A stretch of 64,000 bases of DNA from Streptomyces rimosus subsp. rimosus (GCF_000720725.1 NZ_JOCQ01000024.1:1-64000), one strand, 5' to 3'. Positions 42,295-51,181 are shown, counted from the stretch's first letter. Notes: a model not told the origin generated them from the letters alone. Numbers and translations: made by a program.

Positions 42295-44136
42295 GTGGGC
42301 AGTGTGAACCGTGTGGAGCACGGGTGCACAGACGGTACGGGGAGTCCGCGGCGCGCCTTCCTGGGGCGGGCCGCCGCGGTGGGCGGGGCGCTCGCCCTCG
42401 GGGCCGGGAGTACGACCGGGGGTACGGCCGTCGCCGCGCCCGCGCCGGGCGGCGCCCGGCGCCGTACGGCGGGCCGGACCGTGGCCGTTCTCGGCGGCGG
42501 CGTGGCCGGGCTGACCGCCGCTCACGAACTGGCCGAACGCGGCTTCCAGGTCACGGTCTACGAGCGCAAGCCGGGCGGGCTGGGCGGCAAGGCCCGCAGC
42601 ATGGACGTGCCGGGCAGCGCGCGCGGCGGGCGCAAGCCGCTGCCCGGCGAGCACGGCTTCCGGTTCATCCCGGGCATCTACCACAACCTGCCGGACACCC
42701 TGCGCCGCATCCCGTTCCCCGGCAACGCCAACGGCTGCCACGACAACCTCGTCGCCTCCACCGAGGTGATGTTCGCCCGCACCGGCGGCCGGGAGGACAT
42801 CCGCCTCCCGTTCTCCATCGTCGGCACTCCCCCGCCCGTCCTGACGCCCGACGCGTTCCTGCGCATGCTGACCGGGCTGCTGGAGACCGCCACCCGTCTG
42901 CCCGTCCACGAGATCGCGTACTTCGCCAACCGGCTGCTGGTATTCCTGACCAGCTGCGACCGGCGCCGTCTTGAGGTCTGGGAGCACACGCCGTGGTGGC
43001 GGTTCGTACGGGCCGCGTCGATGTCGCCGGACTACCAGCGGCTGCTGGCCGTCGGCCTGACCCGCAACATCGTGGCGACCAAGGCGGAGATCGCCTCCAC
43101 CCGGACCGTCGCGACCTGCGCCGAGGCGTTCGTCTTCAACGTGCTGGGCCGGGGCGCGGACGGGCAGCCCGACCGGGTGCTGAACCTGCCCACCAACGAG
43201 GCGTGGATCGACCCGTGGGTGGCGCATCTGCGGTCGCTGGGCGTGCAGTTCCGGGTCGGGTGGACCGTACGGGACCTGCGGCTGTCCGGCGGGCGGATCG
43301 CGGAGGCGGTCGTCACCGACCCGCGGGGCGCGCGGCAGTCGGTCGTCGCCGACCACTTCGTCCAGGCGATGCCGGTCGAGCACGCCCGTACGACCTGGAA
43401 CGCCGCCGTCCGGGCCGCCGATCCCCAGCTGGCGCGCTGCGACAAGCTGGCGACCGACTGGATGACCGGCATCCAGTTCTACCTGACCGAGCCGACGCCC
43501 ATCATCCACGGGCACATCAACCACATCGACTCGCCGTGGTCGCTGACCGCGGTCGGTCAGGCGCAGTACTGGAAGAGCCGCGACTTCCCGGCCGACTACG
43601 GGGACGGGACGGTCGCCGACTGCCTGTCCGTGGACATCTCGGAGTGGGACAAGCCGGGAATCCTGTACGGGAAGACGGCCAAGCAGTGCACCCGCGAGGA
43701 GATCGCGCAGGAGGTGTGGGCGCAGATGAAGGGAGGCCTCAACGACACCGGTGAGCATGTGCTGCTGGACGCGACGCTGCACTCGTGGTTCCTGGACCCG
43801 GCCGTCGGCGGGCTCGGCACCCCGCACCCCACCAACGACGAGCAGCTGCTCATCCACCCCACCGGCACCTGGTTCAACCGGCCCGCGTCCCGTACGGCGA
43901 TCCCCAACCTCTTCCTCGCCGGTGACTACGTGGCCGTCGACATCGACCTGGCGACGATGGAGGGCGCCAACGCGTCCGCGCGGCAGGCCGTGAACGCGCT
44001 GCTGGACGCATCCGGTTCCGGCGCCGGGCGGTGCACGGTCACGCCCTTGTACCGCGCCCCGGAGTTCGCGGCGCTGAAGAGGCACGACGAGACGCGGTAC
44101 CGGCTCGGGCTGCGCAACGCCTTCGACCTGGGGTGA
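42295..44136 (+). CDS. Tat-exported FAD-dependent amine oxidase-like enzyme (hydroxysqualene dehydroxylase-like)
   Basis: 613 aa from GTG 42295 with GGGGAG about 6 nt upstream. A twin-arginine signal (SPRRAFLGRAAAVGGALALG, residues 17-36) leads the protein. The FAD motif VAVLGGGVAGLTAAHELAERG (within 62-84), the GGLGGKARS loop, PGEHGFRFIPG and a C-terminal LFLAGDYVAVDIDLATMEGANAS are typical of phytoene-desaturase/HpnE-type flavoenzymes. Tat export suggests the folded flavoprotein acts outside the membrane. The natural substrate is unclear; no hopanoid genes are near. Confidence 0.85.
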   Translation: MGSVNRVEHGCTDGTGSPRRAFLGRAAAVGGALALGAGSTTGGTAVAAPAPGGARRRTAGRTVAVLGGGVAGLTAAHELAERGFQVTVYERKPGGLGGKARSMDVPGSARGGRKPLPGEHGFRFIPGIYHNLPDTLRRIPFPGNANGCHDNLVASTEVMFARTGGREDIRLPFSIVGTPPPVLTPDAFLRMLTGLLETATRLPVHEIAYFANRLLVFLTSCDRRRLEVWEHTPWWRFVRAASMSPDYQRLLAVGLTRNIVATKAEIASTRTVATCAEAFVFNVLGRGADGQPDRVLNLPTNEAWIDPWVAHLRSLGVQFRVGWTVRDLRLSGGRIAEAVVTDPRGARQSVVADHFVQAMPVEHARTTWNAAVRAADPQLARCDKLATDWMTGIQFYLTEPTPIIHGHINHIDSPWSLTAVGQAQYWKSRDFPADYGDGTVADCLSVDISEWDKPGILYGKTAKQCTREEIAQEVWAQMKGGLNDTGEHVLLDATLHSWFLDPAVGGLGTPHPTNDEQLLIHPTGTWFNRPASRTAIPNLFLAGDYVAVDIDLATMEGANASARQAVNALLDASGSGAGRCTVTPLYRAPEFAALKRHDETRYRLGLRNAFDLG

Positions 44137-44145
44137 GGGCGGGTT

Positions 44146-45399
44146 CTACCCGGGGCCGGTGCGGGCCGCCTTGCCCAGGAGCAGTTCCCGCTCCCGTACG
44201 TTGTGCGCCAGGGACGCCGCCCGCTCGAACTCCTCGCGCGCCTCGGCGGCCCGCCCCAGACGGTCCAGCAGGTCGCCGCGGACGCTCGGCAGCAAGTGGT
44301 AGCTCTTCAGGGCGGGTTCGCCGGTCAGCGCGTCCACCAGTTTCAGGGCGGCGGCGGGGCCTTCGGACATCGAGACGGCGACCGCCCGGTTCAGCTCCAC
44401 CACCGGGGACGGGCACAGCGCCAGCAGCTGGTCGTAGAGGGTGGCGATGGCGGCCCAGTCGGTGTCCTCGTAGCGGGGCGCCACGGCGTGGCACGCGGCG
44501 ATCGCCGCCTGGAGGGAGTACGGGCCGCGGCCCGCGCGGTGCAGGGCGTCCACGCCCCGGCGGATGAGCATGCGGTTCCACCTGGCGCGGTTCTGGTCGG
44601 CGAGCAGCACCGGCTCGCCGTCCGGCCCCGTACGGGCGGGGATGCGCGACGCCTGGAACTCCAGCAGCGCGGCGAGGCCGTGCACTTCGGGCTCGCCGGG
44701 CATCAGGTTCGCCAGGACGCGGGCCAGGCGCAGCGCGTCCTCGCACAGGGCCGGGCGCACCAGGTCGTCGCCGGCGGTGGCGGAGTAACCCTCGTTGAAG
44801 ATCAGGTAGATGACCTCCAGGACGGAGGAGAGGCGGTCCGCCCGGTCGTTGCCGTACGGAACCTCGAAGGGGACCCGGGCCTTGGCGAGCGCCCGCTTGG
44901 CGCGGACGATGCGCTGCGCCACGGTCGCCTCCGGCACCAGGAAAGCACGGGCGATCTCCGAGGTGGTCAGCCCGCCGAGCAGCCGCAGGGTGAGCGCGAT
45001 GCGGGCGGGTGCGGCCAGCACGGGGTGGCAGGCCGTGAAGATCAGCCGCAACAGGTCGTCGTCGATGTCCTCGGCGTCCGCCGGCTCGGGCGGCGGCGCG
45101 TCCTCCAACGCCCGCCCGACCTCGGCCAGTTTGCGGGCGTAGGTCTCCTTGCGGCGTACGAGGTCGATGGCGCGGTGCCTGGCGGTGGCCATGAGCCAGG
45201 CGCCCGGGTTGTCCGGCACGCCCGACTCCGGCCACCGTTCCAGCGCGGCGACCAGGGCGTCCTGCGCGATCTCCTCGGCGATGCCCACGTCCCGTACGAC
45301 GCGGGTGACACCGGCGATGATCCGCGCGGACTCGATCCTGAACACCGTCTCGACCGCGTCGGCCGTGCTTGCTGTCGTACGTCCTGCCGTCACGGCCAC
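44146..45399 (-). CDS. ECF42-type RNA polymerase sigma factor with C-terminal TPR-like extension
   Basis: 417 aa from GTG 45399. Region 2 (IAEEIAQDALVAALERWPESG ... NPGAWLMATARHRAIDLVRR) and region 4 (LRLLGGLTTSEIARAFLVPEATVAQRIVRAKR) are complete, followed by the long DUF6596/TPR-like domain typical of ECF42 (DRADRLSSVLEVIYLIFNEGYSAT, HAVAPRYEDTDWAAIATLYDQL, LNRAVAVSM). ECF42 factors pair with DGPF/YciI proteins instead of an anti-sigma factor; the YciI gene lies 66 bp upstream on the same strand. Confidence 0.93.
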   Translation of the reverse strand: MAVTAGRTTASTADAVETVFRIESARIIAGVTRVVRDVGIAEEIAQDALVAALERWPESGVPDNPGAWLMATARHRAIDLVRRKETYARKLAEVGRALEDAPPPEPADAEDIDDDLLRLIFTACHPVLAAPARIALTLRLLGGLTTSEIARAFLVPEATVAQRIVRAKRALAKARVPFEVPYGNDRADRLSSVLEVIYLIFNEGYSATAGDDLVRPALCEDALRLARVLANLMPGEPEVHGLAALLEFQASRIPARTGPDGEPVLLADQNRARWNRMLIRRGVDALHRAGRGPYSLQAAIAACHAVAPRYEDTDWAAIATLYDQLLALCPSPVVELNRAVAVSMSEGPAAALKLVDALTGEPALKSYHLLPSVRGDLLDRLGRAAEAREEFERAASLAHNVRERELLLGKAARTGPG

Positions 45400-45465
45400 C
45401 CATCAGAGCAGCCGGACGCGGGAGCGGCAAGCGCGGCCGGCCCGGCGGTCCCCGGCGCGGCCGGG

Positions 45466-45825
45466 TCAGCAGCCCTCGATGATCTCCCGGACCTCGGCGG
45501 TGACGGTCCAGTACTCCTCGTGGGTCCGCAGGAACCGCTTGGCCCACTCCAGCGCCTCGGCCTTGTCCTTGGCCTGGATGATGGAGTAACCGCCGACGAC
45601 CTCCTTGGTCTCGGTGAACGGCCCGTCGGTCGAGCTGAGCTTCCCGCCGGACCAGGTGACCCGGGTGCCCTCGGAGGTGGCGGTGAGACCGGCGTTGTCC
45701 AGCATGACCCCGGCCTTGGTGATCTCCTCCAGCAGCGCGCCCATCCGTTCCTGGAGTTCGGGGCTGGGGCCGCCCTCGGGGGCGTTCTGCTCGTCGATGC
45801 GGATCAGCGTCAGGAAGCGCGGCAT
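45466..45825 (-). CDS. YciI family (DGPF domain) protein
   Basis: 119 aa. MPRFLTLIRIDE at the start, the DGPF signature at STDGPFTETKEVVGGYSI and EALEWAKRF mark the YciI/YCII-related fold. It is the standard partner of ECF42 sigma factors and is thought to be part of the regulon or a sensor. Upstream of it, on its coding strand, lies an A/T-rich run around 45925-45955 that may hold the promoter. Confidence 0.93.
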   Translation of the reverse strand: MPRFLTLIRIDEQNAPEGGPSPELQERMGALLEEITKAGVMLDNAGLTATSEGTRVTWSGGKLSSTDGPFTETKEVVGGYSIIQAKDKAEALEWAKRFLRTHEEYWTVTAEVREIIEGC

Positions 45826-45993
45826 GGTGTCTCCTCGGTCGTGCGGCGGGACTTCGCCCCGCCGGGCGGGGGTTTTCCCCGCCTCTCACCCGTGCGTCGA
45901 TCGGGGGGCCGCCGGATCGACAGGTCCGCCGGATTTTTTTCGGAGAAACTTTTCGGCGGCCCGGCTCGGTCCTCCGGGCTCGGCGCGAAGGAC

Positions 45994-46032
45994 CCGTACG
46001 GCATCCGTACGGCATCCGTACGGCATCCGTAC
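45994..46032. repeat. 11-bp iterons (CCGTACGGCAT) upstream of XRE gene
   Basis: Three perfect tandem copies (45994-46004, 46005-46015, 46016-46026) and half of a fourth. They end 30 bp before the XRE start codon, one helical turn apart each, the form expected for cooperative operator binding. Confidence 0.75.
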
Positions 46033-46062
46033 AGGCGTACGGGATCGGCTACCGTTCGGCCC

Positions 46063-46884
46063 ATGACGACTGCTGTGGTCTCCCCGAGGACGGCGTCCGG
46101 AACGGCGGGTGTGGGCGCGCTGCTGCGCGAGTGGCGGCTGCGGCGCCGCGTCAGCCAGCTGGACCTGGCGCTGCGCGCCGACTCCTCCGCCCGGCACATC
46201 AGCTTCATCGAGACCGGCCGCTCCCGGCCCAGCCAGGAGATGGTGCTGCGGCTGGCCGAGCACCTCGACGTGCCGGTACGGGACCGCAACGTCCTGCTGA
46301 TCGCCGCCGGTTACGCGCCGGGCTTCCCGGAGACGCCGATGGACGATCCCTCGATGGAGGCGCTGCGCACCGGCATGGAGCGGCTGCTGACCGGCTACGA
46401 GCCGTTCCCGGCGCTGGTCGTGGACGGTACGTACCACGTCGTCGCCGCGAACCGCGGCATCCGGGCGCTGCTCGCGGGCGTCGGCACGGAACTGCTGGAA
46501 CCGCCGCTGAACGCCATGCGCATCACCTTGCACCCGGCCGGTCTCGCGCCCCGTATCCGCAATCTCCTGGAGTGGCGGGAGCACCTGCTCACGCAGATGC
46601 AGCGGCAGTTGGCGGTGGTCCGCTCGGCGCCGCTGCGCGCGCTGTTCGAGGAGGTGAGCGGCTATCCGCTGCCCGCGGGCGGGCGGGAGACGGCCGGGGA
46701 CGGCGGCCACGCGCCGTACGCGCTGCCGATGGTGATCGAGCACGACGGCCGGGTGCTGTCGTTCATCTCCACCATCGCCACCTTCAACACCCCGATGGAC
46801 GTGACCGTCTCCGAACTCGCCCTGGAGACCTTCCTCCCGGCGGATCAGGAGACGGCCGACCACCTGCGGACGTGGCTGCCGTAG
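46063..46884 (+). CDS. XRE family helix-turn-helix regulator (MmyB-like)
   Basis: 273 aa from ATG 46063. N-terminal HTH (GALLREWRLRRRVSQLDLALRADSSARHISFIETGRSRPS, about 18-57, cited here by its ends only in part) is followed by a MmyB-like ligand-binding domain (YEPFPALVVDGTYHVVAANRG, LLEWREHLLTQMQRQL, TIATFNTPMDVTVSELALE). Such proteins are thought to sense small molecules or fatty acids. The neighbouring NTF2-like gene and the iterons are candidate targets. Confidence 0.9.
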   Translation: MTTAVVSPRTASGTAGVGALLREWRLRRRVSQLDLALRADSSARHISFIETGRSRPSQEMVLRLAEHLDVPVRDRNVLLIAAGYAPGFPETPMDDPSMEALRTGMERLLTGYEPFPALVVDGTYHVVAANRGIRALLAGVGTELLEPPLNAMRITLHPAGLAPRIRNLLEWREHLLTQMQRQLAVVRSAPLRALFEEVSGYPLPAGGRETAGDGGHAPYALPMVIEHDGRVLSFISTIATFNTPMDVTVSELALETFLPADQETADHLRTWLP

Positions 46885-46915
46885 CGGCCGCGTCCGCCGG
46901 GAGCCCCGTGCCGCT

Positions 46916-47308
46916 TCAGGCGGCGGGTACGCGGTCCAGGAAGCCGGCGACGGTACGGATGCGGCCGTCCGCGCCGAGGGTCGCGACGTCGAAGCCGGCG
47001 ACCGGGGCCGAGCCGTCCGGCGCCACCAGCTCCCAGCCGAACCGGACCAGGTCGTGGTGCCCGTCCGGCTCGCCCAGCGCCCGGAACACGAAGCCGGGGA
47101 ACTGCGCGTGGGTCCCCGCGATGACGGCGGCGAGCTGCTCGTGCCCCGCGACGTCGGAGAACGGGTCGGTGTACGTGGCGTCCTCGGTGAAGGCCGCGGC
47201 GACGGCCCCGGCCGCACCGTCGCCGTCCGCGTTCCAGGCGGCGAGGTAGCGGGCAACCGCGTCCGTGTAGCGCTCCGTACCGGTCTGCCGCGTGTCCGTC
47301 TGTGCCAT
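46916..47308 (-). CDS. NTF2-like / SnoaL-type protein
   Basis: 130 aa from ATG 47308, 6 nt after GAGGAG. Cone-shaped NTF2 fold: YLAAWNADGDGAAGAVAAAF, FTEDATYTDPFSD, IAGTHAQFPGFVF and a C-terminal IRTVAGFLDRVP. These proteins bind or isomerise small molecules, and many have no known substrate. Convergent with the XRE regulator, divergent from the methyltransferase at 47594. Confidence 0.88.
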   Translation of the reverse strand: MAQTDTRQTGTERYTDAVARYLAAWNADGDGAAGAVAAAFTEDATYTDPFSDVAGHEQLAAVIAGTHAQFPGFVFRALGEPDGHHDLVRFGWELVAPDGSAPVAGFDVATLGADGRIRTVAGFLDRVPAA

Positions 47309-47380
47309 GGCCAACTCCTCATATCTCATGTCTCGTCATGTGGTGCGGGTCCGCTGTGCGCCGCGGCCCCGCGTCGTGGC

Positions 47381-47416
47381 CGGTCGGCGGGCCGGAGTGC
47401 GCCGGCCCGCCGGCCG
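47381..47416. other. Strong stem-loop in divergent intergenic region
   Basis: Arms of 15 nt with one mismatch (CGGTCGGCGGGCCGG and CCGGCCCGCCGGCCG) around AGTGCG. It lies about 73 bp upstream of the NTF2-like start and about 178 bp upstream of the methyltransferase start, where a terminator is not expected. Confidence 0.6.
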
Positions 47417-47593
47417 ATGCCTCAAAGATGCCGGGGCGCGGGGAGACGGTCGATTACGTGAGGGGTAATGGGGCTGCCGAACGGCCGCCGGGACGACCAC
47501 CGGAATATCCGCTGGCGGCTGCGATCACCCGCGCCGTACGCTGCGCCGGTCACGCGGCGAACCGGCCGCTGACAACGAGAAGCGAGGACACGG

Positions 47594-48358
47594 TTGTTGA
47601 AGCAGCAGCACACGGAACCGGCGGACTTCTACACCGGCATCGTCGCGGAGTCCTACGCCCCGCTGAAGTCCTTCTCCCCGGACCCGGCGGTCTACGCGGC
47701 CTTCGTCCGCGAGGCGGGCGGCCCGGCGCTGGAGCTGGGCTGCGGAGACGGTGACCCGCTGCTCGCCCTGCGCCGCGACGGTCTGGACGTCGAAGGCGTC
47801 GACTCCTCCGCGGACATGCTGGAGCGCTGCCGCCGCCGGGCCGACGCGGCGGGCGTCTCCGTCACCGTCCACCACCAGCGGATGGAAGCGCTCGGCCTGC
47901 CGCGCCGGTTCCAGGCGGTCTTCCTGGCCGGGCCGACCTTCAACCTGCTGCCGGACGACGCGACCGCGGCCGCCGCGCTCCACGGCATCCGCCGCCACCT
48001 CCTCGACGGCGGCTCCGCGCTGATCCCGCTGCACGTCCCCTCCCCCACGCCCGCCGACCGCATCGGCCAGGTCCGCACGGCCGTCGCCGACGACGGCGCG
48101 GAGCTGCGCTTCTCCCTCGTCTCCGAGGAGCGCGACGAAACCGCGCGGACCCAGACCGCCTTGCTGCGCTACGAGCGTCACGGCGCCGGTGGGCCCACGG
48201 CCGTGGAGCGTCCGTGGCTGCTGCACTGGTACCCCCGCTCCGTGTTCGAGGAGCTTGCCGCGGCGGCCGGGCTGACCACGGTGTCGGTCACGGACCCGGA
48301 CGGCAACGCGGTCGCGGACGACGCCGCGTACATGGTCTTCCGGCTTCGGGCCGCGTGA
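47594..48358 (+). CDS. Class I SAM-dependent methyltransferase
   Basis: 254 aa from TTG 47594. Motif I ALELGCGDGDPLLALRRDG, acidic loop GVDSSADMLERCRRRA, FLAGPTFNLLPDD and a C-terminal beta region with WLLHWYPRSVFEELAAAAGL. Small-molecule type. Its stop is 3 bp from the stop of the convergent FAD hydroxylase; no functional link is proven. Confidence 0.88.
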   Translation: MLKQQHTEPADFYTGIVAESYAPLKSFSPDPAVYAAFVREAGGPALELGCGDGDPLLALRRDGLDVEGVDSSADMLERCRRRADAAGVSVTVHHQRMEALGLPRRFQAVFLAGPTFNLLPDDATAAAALHGIRRHLLDGGSALIPLHVPSPTPADRIGQVRTAVADDGAELRFSLVSEERDETARTQTALLRYERHGAGGPTAVERPWLLHWYPRSVFEELAAAAGLTTVSVTDPDGNAVADDAAYMVFRLRAA

Positions 48359-48361
48359 GCG

Positions 48362-49981
48362 TCACCGGCCGAGCAGTGCCGCCAGCGTCCGCTTGACGGT
48401 GGTGCCCGGGTCGGCCGCGGGGCCGTCCGCACGCCAGGCCACGAAGTGGTCGGGACGGATGAGCGCGGCTCCGTCGGTGGCGAGGCCCGGCAGGGTGCCG
48501 GCCGGGACCCGGTGCGCGGTCAGGGTGATGCCGAAGGCGGCGGCGGCCTCCGTGGCTGCCGGGAGCCAGGGGGCGCCCTGCGGTCCGGCGATCAGGGCCC
48601 AGTCCGCGCCGACGAGGTCGAGGGTGGAGGTCCGGCCGTCCTCGGCGGGTTCGAGCATGCGGTGCGGGAGCCGGTGGCCCGGGTGTACGTGGTCGGAGAG
48701 GGTGTCCGGGACGGGCCCGCGGGCTCCGTCGGGCGGGACGATGCCCCCGGAGGGGTACGCGTAGCGCATCATCGCCCGTACGTAGTCCCGCGCCGCCCGC
48801 GCGTACAGCTCGTTCGGGTCGCCGCCGCCGAGGGTCCGGTAGCCCTGGTGCATGCCGCGCGAGAGGGCGAGGGAGGCGCGTACCGCGGCGCGGCGCTCCG
48901 GCTCGTAGGTATCCAGCAGCCGTTCCCCGGCCTGTCCGCGCAGGACCGCGGCGAGTTTCCAGGCGAGGTTGTGGCCGTCCTGGATGCCGGTGTTCATCCC
49001 GAGGCCGCCGGCCGAACTCTGTACGTGTGCGGAGTCCCCGGCGAGGAAGACCCGGCCGTCCCGGAAGGCCGAGGCCGCGCCGATGGCCGCTTCCCAGGCG
49101 TTCACCGCCACCAGGTCGATGGGCAGGTCCGGGTCGCCGATGGCGGCCCGCAGCAGGGCCAGGGCGCGGTCCGTGGGCAGGGGCGCGATGCCGTCCGTGT
49201 CGTCGGGGCGGCCCGGGTAGTCCATGAGGTGGGAGACCCACTGGTCGCGGCCGTTCATGGCGAAGACCGTCGCGTAGAGGCCCGCGTTCCGTACGAAACA
49301 CATGAGGTCGCGTCGGCCGTCCGCGGCGGCCGGGAGGTCGGCGCGGTAGAAGGCGGTGTGCAGCCGGGCGACCACCTCGCGGCCGGGCACGGTGATGCCG
49401 AGCAGGCGCCGCACGGTGCTGTGCGCGCCGTCGGCACCGATCACGTAGTCCGCGGTGATGTCGTACTCCTCGCCGCTGCCGGTGTCGGCGAGCCGCACCC
49501 GTACGCCGTCCGCGTCCTGTTCGAGGGCGGTCACGCCGAGGCCGGACCGCGCGTCACCGCCGCGCCGCAGCAGTTCGTCCAGCGCCAGCCGCTGTACCTG
49601 GAGGTGGTTGAGCACCATCCGGCTGTCGACCGGGCTACAGGTCCGCAGCCAGCGCGCGTACGGCTCGGGCGGGGCCACCTGCTGCCGTGCGGTGCCCAGC
49701 GCGCTGTCCTTGAACACCGCCTGGAACGGCTCGGCCCCGTACCAGCCCGTCCGCTCGACGGCGTCCCCCAGGCCCGCCGACCGGAGCAGTTCCAGGGTGC
49801 GGATGCTGCTCATCGCCCGCGGCGGGCCGGTGAGCGGGTCCCGCTTGTCCACGACGAGCGCGGGCACGCCCCACCGTGCCAGGAACATCGCGGTGACCAG
49901 GCCGACCGGTCCGCCTCCGGCCACCAGCACCGGCACCGTACGGGGGAGCGGCCGCCCCGCCCCCGATTCACGTATGCGCAC
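48362..49981 (-). CDS. FAD-dependent aromatic hydroxylase (PheA/TfdB/RdmE type)
   Basis: 539 aa from GTG 49981. Group A flavin monooxygenase with a C-terminal thioredoxin-like domain: FAD motif VLVAGGGPVGLVTAMFLAR (18-36), DG motif VIGADGAHSTVRRLLG, and GD motif VFLAGDSAHVQSSAGGLGMN near residue 320. The last 130 residues are the thioredoxin-like part of polyketide and phenol hydroxylases. The divergent MerR gene (palindrome at 50042-50061) probably regulates it, which would suit an antibiotic- or aromatic-modifying enzyme. Confidence 0.92.
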   Translation of the reverse strand: MRIRESGAGRPLPRTVPVLVAGGGPVGLVTAMFLARWGVPALVVDKRDPLTGPPRAMSSIRTLELLRSAGLGDAVERTGWYGAEPFQAVFKDSALGTARQQVAPPEPYARWLRTCSPVDSRMVLNHLQVQRLALDELLRRGGDARSGLGVTALEQDADGVRVRLADTGSGEEYDITADYVIGADGAHSTVRRLLGITVPGREVVARLHTAFYRADLPAAADGRRDLMCFVRNAGLYATVFAMNGRDQWVSHLMDYPGRPDDTDGIAPLPTDRALALLRAAIGDPDLPIDLVAVNAWEAAIGAASAFRDGRVFLAGDSAHVQSSAGGLGMNTGIQDGHNLAWKLAAVLRGQAGERLLDTYEPERRAAVRASLALSRGMHQGYRTLGGGDPNELYARAARDYVRAMMRYAYPSGGIVPPDGARGPVPDTLSDHVHPGHRLPHRMLEPAEDGRTSTLDLVGADWALIAGPQGAPWLPAATEAAAAFGITLTAHRVPAGTLPGLATDGAALIRPDHFVAWRADGPAADPGTTVKRTLAALLGR

Positions 49982-50041
49982 AGCACACCGTCCTTTCCCC
50001 CCGGCCCGGTCCGTCGCCGGGCCCGATCCGCCCAGCCTGGA

Positions 50042-50061
50042 CGCTCAAGTCGGCTTGAGCG
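50042..50061. promoter_or_regulatory. Perfect palindrome CGCTCAAG-TCGG-CTTGAGCG, candidate MerR operator
   Basis: Eight-bp perfect arms with a 4-bp spacer in the 92-bp gap between the hydroxylase and the MerR gene. The length and position fit a MerR-class site between long-spaced -35 and -10 elements. Confidence 0.65.
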
Positions 50062-50073
50062 CAAGATGGGACC

Positions 50074-50517
50074 GTGCTGCCCGGCGACGAGGACGACCAG
50101 CTGTATCCGATCAGCGAAGTGGCCCGCTGCTTCGGCCTGTCGGTGGCCACGCTGCGGTACTACGACGAGCTGGGGCTGCTGCCGCCCGCCGGGCGCCGCG
50201 GGAACGTACGGCACTACGGCCGCCGGGAATTGCGGCGGCTGGCGCTGATCCAGCATCTGCACCACGGCGGCATGCTGAGCCTCGCGGACACCGCCGCGGC
50301 ACTCGGCGAGCGCGGCCCGGACGGGGTGCTGCGACCGCCGGGGCGGGCGGTGCTGACCGGCACCATCCAGCTGATCGAGGAGCGCATGGCGGACCTCCGG
50401 GCCGCGCAGCAGCGCCTCGCCCACCTGCTGACCTGCCCGACGGACGATCCGGTACGGGAGTGCTCCCAGCTGCGCGCGGAGCTGGACCGGAATGTGACGG
50501 AGGCGCTGGGGCGCTGA
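50074..50517 (+). CDS. MerR family transcriptional regulator
   Basis: 147 aa from GTG 50074. N-terminal MerR HTH: YPISEVARCFGLSVATLRYYDELGLL (about 11-36) with NVRHYGRRELRRLALIQHLHHGGMSL-type second part, then a dimerisation helix IQLIEERMADLRAAQQRLAHL. A Cys in the effector tail (LTCPTDDPVRECSQL) is present but no metal-binding set is complete, so it is likely a small-molecule sensor acting on the divergent hydroxylase. Confidence 0.9.
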   Translation: MLPGDEDDQLYPISEVARCFGLSVATLRYYDELGLLPPAGRRGNVRHYGRRELRRLALIQHLHHGGMLSLADTAAALGERGPDGVLRPPGRAVLTGTIQLIEERMADLRAAQQRLAHLLTCPTDDPVRECSQLRAELDRNVTEALGR

Positions 50518-50566
50518 CGGGGCGTCATGACGCGATGACGTGTCCGCCGATTGTCCGCTGATTATT

Positions 50567-50582
50567 GACCGGTCAGTCTCGA
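50567..50582. promoter_or_regulatory. TetR operator candidate upstream of the tetR gene
   Basis: GACCGGTCAGTCTCGA, which includes the palindrome TGACCGGTCA at 50566-50575, ends 17 bp before the TetR start. It matches the site at 51240-51255 in 13 of 16 positions, so the regulator probably binds both. Confidence 0.65.
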
Positions 50583-50599
50583 AAGCCTAGGGTTCCCTC

Positions 50600-51181
50600 A
50601 TGGCACGGACCAAGGCATTCGATCCGGACGCCGCGCTCCAGGCAGCCCTCGAACTGTTCTGGCGGCGCGGTTACGAAGCGACGTCGATGACCGACCTCGT
50701 CGACCACCTCGGCATCGCCCGCGCCAGCATCTACGCGACCTTCGGCAGCAAGCACGACCTCTACCTCAAGGCCCTGGAGCGCTACAGCCGGCTCTCGGAC
50801 CCGGGACTCATCGAGGAGCTGTCGCAACCGGGGCCCGCACTGCCCGCCGTACGGGCGCTGGTGCGCCGGTTCGCGGAGGAGGCCGCCTGCGACGACCTGG
50901 GGCGCGGCTGCTTCGTGACGAACACGGCGGCCGAGCTGGCCGCGCACGACCGGCACGCCGCCCGGCAGGTCGAGGCGAGCTGGACCGTACTGGAAACGGC
51001 GCTGACCTCGGCGCTGACACGGGCGCGGGCGCAGGGCGAGCTGCCCGCCGACCGCGATCCGCGGGGGCTGGCCCGGATGCTGCTCGTCCTGATGCAGGGG
51101 CTGCGCCTGATGGGCAAGCCGGGCCAGGAACCGGGGCGGCTCCGCGACGCGGCGGAGCAGGCGCTGACGCTGCTGGACTGA
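50600..51181 (+). CDS. TetR/AcrR family transcriptional regulator
   Basis: 193 aa. HTH at about 8-50 (AALQAALELFWRRGYEATSMTD, LGIARASIYATFGSKHDLY) followed by a helical ligand domain with ACDDLGRGCFVTNTAAELAAHD, as in the subgroup that represses SDR and redox genes. The SDR gene downstream carries the shared operator, so it is the likely target besides the regulator itself. Confidence 0.93.
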   Translation: MARTKAFDPDAALQAALELFWRRGYEATSMTDLVDHLGIARASIYATFGSKHDLYLKALERYSRLSDPGLIEELSQPGPALPAVRALVRRFAEEAACDDLGRGCFVTNTAAELAAHDRHAARQVEASWTVLETALTSALTRARAQGELPADRDPRGLARMLLVLMQGLRLMGKPGQEPGRLRDAAEQALTLLD

